Source: Lingula anatina | Taxonomy: Eukaryota > Brachiopoda > Lingulata > Lingulida > Lingulidae | NCBI RefSeq assembly: GCF_001039355.2 | Contig: NW_019775986.1 | Span: 33,870 to 97,869, forward strand | Direction of reading: 5' to 3' | DNA: 64,000 nucleotides | Shown here: piece by piece, positions 23,960 through 35,200 of the stretch | Position numbering within the stretch: the stretch's first letter is position 1 | Layout: every line of letters begins with the position of its first letter | Translations under genes and position numbers: made by a program | Notes under the pieces: model-generated | Told to the model about the DNA's origin: nothing | The model's input: the letters and a program-made list of their open reading frames with translations, nothing else | The model's database searches: none

Positions 23960-24240
23960 TAGGATGATAGGAGTGCTTACGTTTCTGAGACTCCCAACAT
24001 CGACGTAATGAAAGATGCGCCACGCCACGCACCGCACGAGTCATTGCGTATCATTACGTACCAATACGCTGTCATCAAACACGCACAGGGCCGTTTAATT
24101 ACCCAAGATTGTTATATCTTGCTGGGTAACAAATTATTTAAATGGTCTTTAGAGCACATATCACGACTCAGACGAGATGCATCTAGTATACACGCACGCA
24201 TAGCATGAATGCGTTCTCCCGTCCACAACACCGCGCACAG
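23960..24240. repeat. block dense in acgc/gcgt motifs
   Basis: The bases cgc/gcg and tacg/cgta occur far more often here than in the surrounding AT-rich DNA, for example in gccacgccacgcaccgcacg and gcgtatcattacgtacc. The composition resembles the acgc-rich inverted-repeat element at 55534-56350, but I could not align its ends, so membership of the same family is uncertain. Confidence 0.35.
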
Positions 24241-25280
24241 ATGGAAACCAGTTTAGCGACAAATCCTTTTTCCAAAATAATGTTTCTTAGCAACCAAAAT
24301 AGTTCCAGTAATGTAAATTGTTAAATCCACTAAATGATGAATAAAATTTTTAATTAAAAGCGTTAAGATGAAATAAAACATTTGGTACTCTGAGGATGTT
24401 CAAAAATACATTTGCATTCATTCAAACAAACTAGTTTCAACAAGTATCCAGTGCCCAAACATATGTATAAGACTTTGAAGATCTGATAGTTTTTAAATTT
24501 GGTACTGTTATTTTTAAGTTCGACGCAGAGAGAGAATGGCATGTTTTTACTCGTCTCCTAAGTAAATGGTGTATTTTAGCATGGAATAATTAATGCATGA
24601 CTCGGCACTGCGACACAAAAAAATTAATAATAAGACGAATTGCAGTATATTTCGTTACCTTCTTGCCGTTTCTTTCTCATTAATACCACTGTGTTAAAGC
24701 TCTTACAAGTGAAGGACGTAAATTGAATTCAGTTGATGTTCTTGATTTAAATGTTAATGTTTTGTTATCTTCTGCACCCTTTTTTGTAAGAAGTGCATGC
24801 CGAGCAGAAGGGGCTTAATTGTACAATGTCGCAGGAGAGAAGACTGGTTGCCTATATTGTACTCCAACGAAAAAAAAAAGATTTTCTGTACTTTGTTTAA
24901 AACGTTGCCCACTACTCCACTTAATGGCTCTACCAGCCCATATACTGCCCAAAGCAGCATCCTATACTTCCCCGTAATATTTCCTCTCTGGAGTTATTTC
25001 TTTACAACTATCTGCGACTTTGTTTTTGTAAATTATCTTCAAATAACGTTGGTTTTGTATTGGTTGATATCTAATTCAAGGTGAGTTGCAATTGCGAAAA
25101 TGCTGACCCTTCAGTGTCGTTTTCTGTAAACTTTTTTGAAAATAGAAACGCATACTTAATGGCTAAAGGAGCTGGATTGGCGTGAGTGGCTAATCTTTTT
25201 ACGTTATGCAATGCAGCGATGCAGAGTTGCATTTACTATTGTATTTCTTTACCATAACTCATGTTTTTGTATTTATGTAT

Positions 25281-25575
25281 TTATGGTTTGATGGGTGTAA
25301 AACTCAAGTTGACCACCCGTTATATAAATCAGATACACAACACGTTTTCGTGATTATCACACATACTTTGCTGATTAGTGGTGTCTTTATTACATAAACA
25401 TTTATAGTCATTTCAGAGATGACGTAAATTCCTTTTATGTAAAGGGGTTATCAATTATTCTAATGGAGTCTCTGTTAGCTGCGGCATCTATCGCACCGTT
25501 TCTTCTGTCGTTTTTATGATCGCTTTTCGCTCTTTCTTTTACAGAAAATCGGTCCATATCTAATGAACGCATTAA
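25281..25575. repeat. left copy of a direct repeat flanking the large-ectodomain receptor
   Basis: Starting with atggtttgatggg, this stretch shares ordered blocks with 31471-31748 in the same orientation: 'agatacacaacacgttttcg', 'gtgtctttattacataaaca', 'aatggagtct' and 'tcttttttctt'-like tracts. By eye the two are about three-quarters identical over roughly 280 bases. They lie on either side of the receptor gene at 27360-30540. Confidence 0.65.
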
Positions 25576-26085
25576 TTCAACCGTTTTTTTTAATTGTCAT
25601 TTAAGTATTTTGTAGTACGCACAGATCCTCTAAATACTAAAATACTTGTCTATCATGAAAAGAAAAAAAAAACGGACGCCAGGCTTTAACACCGACCCAT
25701 CCTGAATAACTTGCCAATTAAGGAAGAGGCACGTTGATTAAGTGTTTATAATATTTATTTCCAAAAGTTTCATTAATATTTGGTCGTGCAAATATAATGA
25801 AATTACATCAATACCAATTGTTTCATACACCCTTTTCTTTCACTTGATAATACATGTGTACGTTTTGTTTCAAAATTGAAAACACATAGTAAAACAATAT
25901 GTAATATATATTGACATATTCAAGATTGAATGAAATAAACCTACGTTAATATATGTACCATCTAATCATTGATAAAGTTTATTTTCTGAAGTCGATAAAT
26001 ATATAATACCATAATTATACATAACATTACAATAAATGTTCAACATCGCATACTTTAAAACCACATTTACTAGATTTTGTTAATT

Positions 26086-26411
26086 ATGTTGTTCTTAAAT
26101 ATAATTTGACCTGTGATCAGGCCTACCCAACTTCCAGACTCGGCACATAAGGATCCTGAATTAACCAGTATGTCGGACTACACAATCCGTTTTCATGGTG
26201 TGTGTCAGATCGCATTTCGGAGTATCATTTTGTAGGACGACCGTGGGCTCATCCTGTCGGTGTTCTGACTGATACTCCGAAATGCGATCTGACACACACC
26301 TTGAAAACGGGTAGTGTGGTCCGATATACTAGTTAATTCAGGATCCTTATGTGCCGAGTCTGGTAGTTGGGTAGGCCTGATCACAGGTCAAATTATAATT
26401 AAGAACAACAT
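26086..26411. repeat. large foldback: 142-base arms around a 42-base loop
   Basis: The left arm 26086-26227 begins atgttgttcttaaatataat and ends atttcggagtatca. The right arm 26270-26411 is its reverse complement with only about ten differences. The arms are the same length and the unpaired centre is 42 bases. A transcript would fold into a long, nearly perfect hairpin, and the DNA itself is a near-palindrome. It contains no open frame of note and no transposase. It may be a foldback-type transposon, a recent inverted duplication, or a hairpin RNA source. Confidence 0.9.
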
Positions 26412-27359
26412 AAAATTTTCCATCATAATTTCTTACTTTCCTTCTATAACGTTTAACGCATGCTTTCATTGAAACTCCAATATAACAAGTAATTTTCACG
26501 TCTTGTACACATATTAAAACCTACTGTCTATTTCATACAAGGTATCTTCTTACATCCTTTTTTTACAAAACTTTTGTTTTAACACTTCCACTTAACATGC
26601 CTCGCGTATTTTCTTTTATAACTATGTACAGGTTTGTTTTTCTCTGTGTTTTGTCCACTCCATCACATTTCATTTTTATACAATTGTCATCCATTGTCAG
26701 ACATCTTTTACAATGCGAACCGACTGTACGTCTGAATTGAACATTTAGGAATCTGAGTATTATCCAATAAGATACTAAATATATAAAATTTTACATTGTA
26801 AGTCATTACAAAGTTACCGAAAACAAAATTTTAGAGTTACTGTTCTCAAATACATTGGTTTCATTCAAACCACCCTTCACAGGAATAAAAATTACAGATA
26901 CTGATGTAGCTTATACCTGAGGTTTGGAGTCAGATCCTTTCCAACAATCAACCACTGAAGGCAGACTAAGAAAACCCAGAATACTGAAGGCAACAGGTCT
27001 TCTAACTCCTGTCAAATACAACAAAGTATACCCAATGTCTGCCGTCACGCCAATTAAGATTCACCATATCCAACTAAAATAAGACCACGCTATCACTTAT
27101 ACTTTGAAAAAACACATAGATCTCCCAAAACCAAAGTTGGGTCAGTCAAAGCCAAAGACACATAACTAGAAGTCTGGTGGAAATTTTGGAATCGGTGGCT
27201 TAGGTATTGGGTAAATATAGGCATTAGTCTCATTTTATGCGGCTGTTTTATCCAACATCCGAATTACATTGTATTAGGCACATCAGTGTGTGTTGCACTC
27301 AAATACTGATCAATTAACCAATCAACTAGAATTCATGAACAAGTGCCTAAATAATATTT

Positions 27360-30300
27360 CTAGGATATTTCTCTCGCGGGCGCATCTGTTGTTGAGGCAT
27401 TGAAAACCGAAGTAACTGACTGAAGCGCTTTAAGAAATAAAGATTTGAACGCTACACGGAAAGCCTCACCGCTGACGAGAAAAATAAACAGATTAAGACC
27501 ATTGTTTATCAGAAAAGCACATTTTCCGATAAGGAGCATGGGGTAATATGATATTAAAACATTTCCGTTAGATGGCAATATCAAAAGCACCATACTAACA
27601 GTATACGGCATACATAGAATTAAAAAACAAATGGAACAAACCACAAGACAGAAAGTTCCTATCAAACTTCCCTTATCTACATCAGTACTCCCTGATGCTA
27701 TTTGCTTTCGTTTTTTTGCTTGGGTGCACATAACATATGCTATCTTTGCATTCATTAAAGTAATGACGAAAAACATTACAACGTATCCAGCCATACGGAT
27801 GGCGAAGTGAATACCTATTTCAATAAAGGCCTGGTTTTGGTCTTCCAGTGTGAGTATACATCCATCATTTTTGTTGTAATCTCTATATGTGAAGAGATCC
27901 CCTCTACCGTGCAGAATCCCGCTGGTGAAACTCAAAACAAAGGATACTAGGACAAGCTGAAAACAAGAAAATAGTATAAAAACATAGTTACAGTTGGCCT
28001 TATTAATGGAATCCTATCCGGGATTTTTCAGCCATCAAATATTTTCTATGAAAAAAGTTATTTTCTCCAGGTCACGAATCGTTGCTCTACCCGTCACTGA
28101 ACTTGAATTCGATGTTTTAAACCGTTACTGACTAAATGATTTAATTTCCTAAATGTTATCTATGACGTTTACAACGCCATTTGGGAAGGAAATATCGACA
28201 CCGGCTATTTTCTTTTTAAGGTCTGTATTAAGTTAACTTTGCAGGATATGTCAAGATAAAAGTATAACTTTGGGACTGTTCCAAACATGCAGATACCTTT
28301 AAGATTAATATATTGGTATGACACACAACTAATTTAGAGAATTTTGGCCAAATAACAAAGGCAACATAAAGGTGTTCCACTTCAGAAAAAGCGGGACAGT
28401 GTATGTGTATGACAGCTAACCTTTGCAAGCCAATTGACATGTGCAAGGTCACATACAGCTGTGTATGCAAGGTTTATAAAAATGTACTCAAAAGGTCTCA
28501 TTGAAAAAAGTGTCTGATTTTTTAGTCATTCTCGAAGTGGAGAATGAGACTGGAACAGTTCACTCCTCGTAACAGTAAGACATAGAAATTTGATAAGAAC
28601 TAGAAAATAGGTTTACCAATAGTAATTTTCTCAAAAATGTTGTACTTAGTTATTAAGTAATGTCTAGATGATGATAATGCTCAGTATTCACATTCGTATC
28701 TGAAATCGAATCTGGGTGAATTGCTGGTTTCAATCTTCCTCTTCAAGATCTTCTTACGTTTCCATATATTTTATATTATGTTATATTTTATCAGTAATTT
28801 GTGGGACAAGCTTGTAACCAAGCATTAAATGTGCAAGTTTTTTTCTATCGCCTTAAAACTTGTCTCTGAAGATATATAAAATAGTTGATACTTGTTGTTT
28901 TTATCAGTTCCTCAAACGAGACTGTTTCTTTCTAGTTATGCTATGGAAATATGTATCAAAACTGTACTTTGTATATGCTTCAATTTTTGTCTTACACGCT
29001 CTTCGGAACAATGAATTACTTATAACTCATTTTATACAAATTCGCTACTAAGAGGAATAAATAATACCTATTTCTTTGATTAATTTGACGGAATTATACA
29101 ACAAATCTCATATAGGTGCCGACTTATAAAGGTACTTACTGATTTCATTAGAGAAGTCCTGATGTATGCAAAATTCCTCTTGAGGGGAAAACAAACTGCA
29201 AGGAATCTGTCAAAAGTTATTAAACACACCAGTGAGGCACACATGTCTTGCGAAAAAAATTCAAATACGGTTGATAGCCTACACACCCACCACGGAGTGT
29301 GCTCTGGTCGAACCAACTTCATCAGTTGGGCCAAGCTTTCAGAAAATGCTACCACCAAGTGCAAACAGTTAGCAATGACAAGAAAGATGGGAAGAAGCGT
29401 TGCTGTTTTCCGAATTCTTGTACCTTTGTTTCTGTTACACAGAAGAACTGCTAAGAGAATGGAATTCGCAAGTAAGGAGAGAGGACTGAGAACAATCACG
29501 AAATGGAAGTATATTGTCTGGTAATTAATTTGAGTATTAATTTCGGCAATGGTACGACCACTTGTCTGCCGAAAGCATTTGCCAATAGAGTCGGTGACAG
29601 TTATTGTGGATACAAACGCTGCATTGGGTCCTAGAGCTTCTGGACAGACTTGCATAGTCATTGCGGTAAGGTTATTGGTAGAATTTGCCAGATTGGTGTT
29701 AGCTTGAAATAATGGGCATATTGTTGTATGCTGTATCCCATATATTGCTTTTCGCGCAATACAAAGGTAACGCATGTTTCGATAGTGGTTAAATTTCTCG
29801 TTATTGGTTGAGCAGTCCTCCTCTACTACGTTGATGAGAGGAGTGATATGAACTTTTTGGGGGTCAAGGGCAAGCAATCCGCAATCTCCAGCGTAAGTTT
29901 CTGATTCGAACCACGCGTCCTCGGCATTAAAGCGCATCCCCCTGCTACTATTTCCCTTTAGCAGACAGTGGAATGTTTGCATTTTATCCGACAAAAAGAT
30001 AAAGTCATCTTCCGAGGGAGTATCAACTTCTAGATTAATTTCCTTATTTAACACCCCGATACACACATGTACAGGTTTACTTTCACCACCGATGTTCTCA
30101 ATACCTTGCGTCTCGTTTGAATCAACAGAGCTCTTCTTAATAATATCTGCAACAATGTCTCTACCGTCTGCCAACTGTTCATCGAAAGTTTGTCTAAAAG
30201 AGGCAAAACTCTTGATACGCCCGACCCTCTCCAAATGAGAGCAGCCGGTTTTATTGACCCCCAACATTATTATAGAGTGACGACTTCTCGTTTGAGAAAG

Positions 30301-30540
30301 CAGTGATCGGTAACTACTCAGGCAGTCAGGATCAAAAAGGCTTTGGTCAGATAGAAACGGATCGCGAATATTCAGCCCAACTGACAAAAAAATGTCATTA
30401 AAACCCTTTTCTGAAACGGTGATATCACAGCCAGCTAGAACAGTCACGTTTCCCATCGTTGTCGAATGCCTCGTTTGCATGCCTAACATCTGGTACGTTG
30501 TTAAACGTAAAATACACACAGGTATTACTAAATATAGCAT
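27360..30540 (-). CDS. rhodopsin-class receptor with a ~340-residue ectodomain, two exons, 665 residues
   Basis: Exon 30540-29140 ends at a gtaagt donor and joins phase 0 to exon 27956-27360 (tttcag acceptor); the total is 666 codons. A hydrophobic start (LYLVIPVCILRL) suggests a signal peptide. The ectodomain (to about residue 340) has many cysteines and six N-glycosylation sequons: NVT, NKT, NET, NSS, NST and NLT. I recognise no known domain in it. Seven membrane segments follow. TM1 is about 344-368, and TM3 ends in LITFDRFLAV, with DRF at 444-446 in place of DRY. A cysteine sits before TM3 (WWVCRL) and another in the second extracellular loop (DGCIL). TM6 has the CMPYT run. TM7 reads NNGLNLFIFL, where NPxxY would be expected. 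This supports a class A G protein-coupled receptor with lineage-specific features. The ligand is unknown; the intracellular motifs are atypical but not broken. Confidence 0.82.
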
Positions 30541-30832
30541 ACTGTTGAGCTAGCCGAGTTATCACTTCACGGTATGATAAGGACACAGTTATCTAGTTTC
30601 CAGAGGAAGAATCTGCTTCAAACCTTATTTTCTCTTCCTATACCAGGCAACCGTCAAAGATAAAATAAGTCAATTGTTGCGACAACCTTGGTGGGGTTTA
30701 ATGATCCTTGATTATTTAAATATACAATTCAGAACGACTGCTTCGGCTGTCTACAATTCCACTCACATGCACTTTCTCTACGTCTATCGGTATATCTCCT
30801 AGAACTCTAATGTTGGGAGGCGCGAGAACACA

Positions 30833-30842
30833 CTTATATACG
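30833..30842 (-). promoter_or_regulatory. possible TATA box of the large-ectodomain receptor gene
   Basis: On the minus strand cgtatataag lies about 295 bases upstream of the receptor's start codon, which would place transcription start near 30805 and give a 5' leader of about 265 bases. No other support. Confidence 0.3.
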
Positions 30843-31470
30843 CCTGCTTATATTTATACTAGTTTGCTTGCACGAGCCGTTATGTAATTGCACCGGTAAC
30901 AAAACTAATCTTATCTTGGCCATAGGGCGAGGTTTAGAGATGCGACTCATCAATCTTTTGAATATCCAAAAGTGCGATGCATGCGCATAAAACAAAGAGA
31001 TTTTTGGTGTATGCTAGGGCCATTGCATTGTGGATGTTAAAGATGATTTAGCCTTTTTAAAAACTTGAAAAACTTGAAAGGTTTTAGAATTAAAAGAAAA
31101 TGAAGCTCTCTGGTCGTGCACACGCAAACCAGTCGGTATTCAATAGGCCTCAAAATACGGATCAATAACAAATTTTCAGAAATCAATGCAAGCATCGATG
31201 TAAAGTAGCACAATGTAAAGTCTTAGTAACATTTTTGCCACATAGTGTGGAAAAAGTAGCGTGTGAAGCTCGTTATGGCAGTGTGAACGGGGTAGGCTAC
31301 ATGTAGCCTACATGTAGGCCTAGCTACATGTACAGTATAAGGCAAGTGCATGCTTTATACAATGTAGGCGTCATAATTTATATGGAGTTAATCCGTCAAC
31401 TCTTATTTTCTTTTTTAAAATTTCCTGCTAACGAATCACTGAATGACATGACGAATGACGAGAAGATAGT

Positions 31471-31748
31471 TAATGGTTTGATGGGCGTAAAAGTCAGGTT
31501 GAAGAACCGTGATATAAGTTAAACATGGTTAGATACACAGCACGTTTTCGTGAATATCACATACATCTCGCTGATTAGCTCTGTGTTTATTACATAAACA
31601 TGAGTCACTTTAGAGATTGCGTAAATATGTAATGGCACTTTCAATAACTTTAATGGAGTCTTTTTGTTACATGGGTAGCTGGGGCTTCAACCGCTTTTCT
31701 CTTTTTTCTTTATGGAAAATTGGATCATATTTAATAGCCATTAAAAAT
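31471..31748. repeat. right copy of the direct repeat flanking the receptor
   Basis: It begins atggtttgatgggcg and shares 'agatacacagcacgttttcg', 'tgtgtttattacataaaca' and 'aatggagtct' in the same order as 25281-25575. See that copy. Both are diverged, so the duplication is not recent. Confidence 0.65.
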
Positions 31749-32204
31749 CTTCTACATGGATAGAACTTAACTTGGATTTATAAAACAAATTAGTTTTAAA
31801 TGATTGCACAGTCATGCCTGAACAGTTCATGCTAAAGGCCGGGAATCGAAGGTTTGGGTTTCGAGGTTACTGTAGGGCCTACATGAAAACCAGACTTTCC
31901 TTTATAAATTTTCTTGTGTAGACTTAGTTACATTGCATGGGTATTTTCAAACGTTGAAAGTATAAATTTAATCAACTGTTAAAGATTTACACTTTTTGCT
32001 TTGCAACGAAGCTTGAAATCTAGGTCTCATAGTTGTCTTTTTTCTGTAAAGTGCGCTTTTGGTTTCGGTTTACACAACTTCGAAACTACAGCTTGAACTC
32101 GTAAGTAATTCTGCGTATTTACCGGAAGTTGGTGTTGTTCATCAAAACTTTTGTAGTTGATCTTATTATATTATATTTTATGTCCATTTAGTTTAAAACT
32201 AGAG

Positions 32205-35200
32205 ATGTCGACTGACGTGAATACCCTTATGGAGATGGGTTTTTCTAAAGACAGAGCGTAAGTTTCCTCTGTGTTCATTCATGATTAAATTTATTTCGAG
32301 CAGTACATGTAGATTTCGGCTCCGCCAGAACAAATAAAAGACATATTCGAAAGTTGCGAAGTTGAGCGTCCTTGTTGAGCGTCCGTGATGTTGTATCACG
32401 CTGTGTCTTATTACAATGGAAGAACAATCAGTACTTAGGCAGTACAAGCATGCCCCCCCCCCCTCAAAAAAAAAAAAAAAAAAGTAAAAATTAGTGTACA
32501 CGTCTTTGACTTTCAGTTCTTATTTCTAAAGAAAAATGCAGTTATGTTGTGACTTCCATCAATGTTTCTGCTGTTAAGATAATTTATTTTGCAAATGTAC
32601 TGTTTGTACAAGAAACTTCAAGCCCATTCAAATAAAATAGGAGTTGAGATCATTTCAAATGTGAACATTGAAACTCAGTATAAATTGCAAAACAAATGGA
32701 TTTGAATAAGGTAGCAGAGACACTGATCAAAGTCACCACACAAGTAAATTCAAGAAAAATGGTTCAGGAAGTCCAAAACTTGCATGTAGGTCATACTGCA
32801 TTAGTACAGAGCAATCATATACAGTTTCCAGCAATGCATGCTAAGTACATGTACATACCACAGGCAAGGCCTCATTCCACCCTGTGTTACAAACTATTGA
32901 GGCAAAAACTGCATGTTCTCTGACGCAAATTGTGGCCTTTAATTTGCAGTGAAAGAGTTTTTGTTTCTTTTGACTTCAGAAAAAGGAAATACTACTAGTA
33001 AGTACTGATATAGTGTCTTGTGTGAAGAAAAATGCAGTTGAATCATTAATTGACTCAGGGATTCATACACTGTACATCCAAGAGATTCCCATCTTTGAGT
33101 GGGATTTATTCTATCCTAATCACATCCCTAGAAGATGCTTTATATTCTGAAATCTTCATAAGACCAGCATATCAGTATCAGTTTATTCTGGCCTATTCAT
33201 TTTTTTTTTCATTTTAACAGGGAGAAGGCCCTAGCTAAAACCAATTTTCAAGGAGTGCAGATAGCCATGGATTGGTAAGTGTACTAAAGTGCAATATAAG
33301 TTAAAAGCAGTTGATTTGTAGGTACTAGTACAGGTTTATAAGTTTCATCAAAAAGGAGTAGTTCTCCTCTTATGAGCTTTTTTTTTCTTTAAGTGCTAAT
33401 GTATAATTTCATATACTGTTAGGAATTTTTTGGCCTAAAATGTAATTATAGTAATTCCTGAACAATTATAAACATTTATTTTTGTTTCATTGTAAAGCTA
33501 TTTTGTTATTAGGTTGTTTGCTCATTCTGAGGACCCAGATATTGATGAGCCATATGAAGCTCCAGCAGGACAATTATTAGGTGGCAAGTCTGGAGAGGAC
33601 AAGGCAGGCTCAGGAGACACAGCTATGGAGACAGAAACAACTCAGGGTACTTATGAACCATGTTTTTGTCTTGTATGGTCAGCATAAATGTTTACATTTT
33701 ATGTACATGCATCACAAATGCTTTAATTAACTTCAAATTGCCATGGCCATCATTTTTTATTTCAAATTGAGATTAATTTGGAGGTTTTATGTTTTAAAAA
33801 ATTATAATTAGTATGGTTGGATTACTATTATTTTTTTATGATAAAAGTAATTTCTCTCTTTACGTATTTTTTAATATTCTTTTTTTTTTTTTGCAATGAC
33901 TTACTAACTGACTTCAAAGCATATGCTCAAAAATAGATTTTAATGTGTAGTAAAAGATGTGGATATGCTTTTCTAGGGTATGGCTTACCTGAGTGTTGAA
34001 TTGAAAATTGCTGACATTTTCTCAAAAACTTCTTCCCCTACAGAACTTTTTCTTTAGTAAAATGTCTGCATATGTATTTCTTTAAGATTGTGGAACAGTG
34101 TGTATTTGGTTCTTTTACTGTGGTATTTGTATTTTCAGTTTATAAAGGAGGATGAAAGTCAAAGTTTCACACCTCAACATTACTTACATGGGGCCTTATG
34201 TATCTTTTAATTGGAAACTATCTTTAATGTTATATTGTTATAATCATTCTTATTAAAAGATACTCCAAGAGAGGCACATGCAAATACTGAGAGTTGTCCA
34301 GAAGGAGAATCAGCTGAAACACCAATAGCCAAGTCACTGAAATGTGATGAGTAAGTGAAAGCAGTCTTGGTTTACAAAATTTGAATTAGAAGTCATGGTT
34401 AGTTGATCAGATTATATCTTTTATTTATTTTTTCTTGTGTTGGTAAGTTAAAACTTATTAGATTCTTTGTTTTAAATCCATTTGTTACCAAAATGATATT
34501 ACTGAAAACCCTTCAAGATACAACCAATTTTTGTTAAATCAATTTTGAAAAACAAAACTCTCTCACAGTTTTTGAAGTGTTATTTCTTGTCATTATACAT
34601 AAAAATTGATATATAAAGTGATACTTGTACTTTGGAAATTCACTTCCATGATCCAAGATGGCACATTCTGGGGAGTGCACTATTTATAATGAATGATTAA
34701 GAGCTAGAAAGAGAAGTCTGAAATAAACTACTGGTTTGTAAGAAAACACTAAAAACATGCATCATTATGATTGTATAATGTCTTAATTTTTGAACAACTA
34801 ACATACACATATTTATTATTAAACTTAAACTAATCCCTCTGTAGATAGTGATGAAACAGATTAGGGTACAGTAGTCTCTGTTTTTATATGTTTGTACTTC
34901 TACATATGGCTTTGTTTTCTAACTTTTAAACTATAATCTTATGTAAAGGTGTGGCAAAACTTTGCGCAGCACAATGGAGGCAGAGATGCATGCTGCCAGA
35001 ACTGGACATGCAAGCTTTTCGGAGTCCACTGAAGAAATAAGGCCTCTGACAGAGGAGGAAAAGAAGGCGCAATTGGAAAGGCAGGTTACTTGGATCTTGA
35101 TAGTGTCTCAGGGCATTGAGGTTTAAGTATCAACTTGCCGAGGCAGAAATGGAGACCAGTTACTCAAATTTAAGTTTGCTGGCTCAGGTTCAATTTTCAT

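Larger units (their letters stand above)
23560..27359. other. gene-poor interval upstream of the receptor's 3' end
   Basis: Apart from the repeats listed separately (acgc-rich block, direct repeat, foldback) I see no supported exon. Short open frames, such as the one at 24797-25084 (+), show no homology I recognise and no splice signals. The stretch 26410-27359 is AT-rich and probably includes the 3' untranslated region of the receptor gene transcribed on the minus strand. Confidence 0.45.
30541..32204. other. intergenic region between the receptor and UBXN1 (divergent promoters)
   Basis: The two genes diverge from this interval. It contains a possible receptor TATA box, the right direct repeat, and a small cluster of acatgtag/ctacatgta units near 31295-31335. 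The UBXN1 5' leader must lie just before 32205. There is no additional supported exon. Confidence 0.45.

Noticed and set aside
24008-24208. Plus-strand frame rich in His and Arg
   Set aside because: It coincides with an acgc-dense repeat block and shows no domain.
29162-29524. 120-codon plus-strand open frame
   Set aside because: It is antisense to the membrane part of the large-ectodomain receptor, whose frame carries clear transmembrane segments.
25281-31748. The receptor with its flanking direct repeats as an LTR retrotransposon
   Set aside because: No reverse transcriptase, integrase or primer-binding site is visible inside, and the repeats do not have TG...CA ends.
31830-31870. Possible tRNA-like T-arm words (atcgaagg, ggtttcgagg)
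   Set aside because: No acceptor stem, D-arm or anticodon arm can be paired around them.
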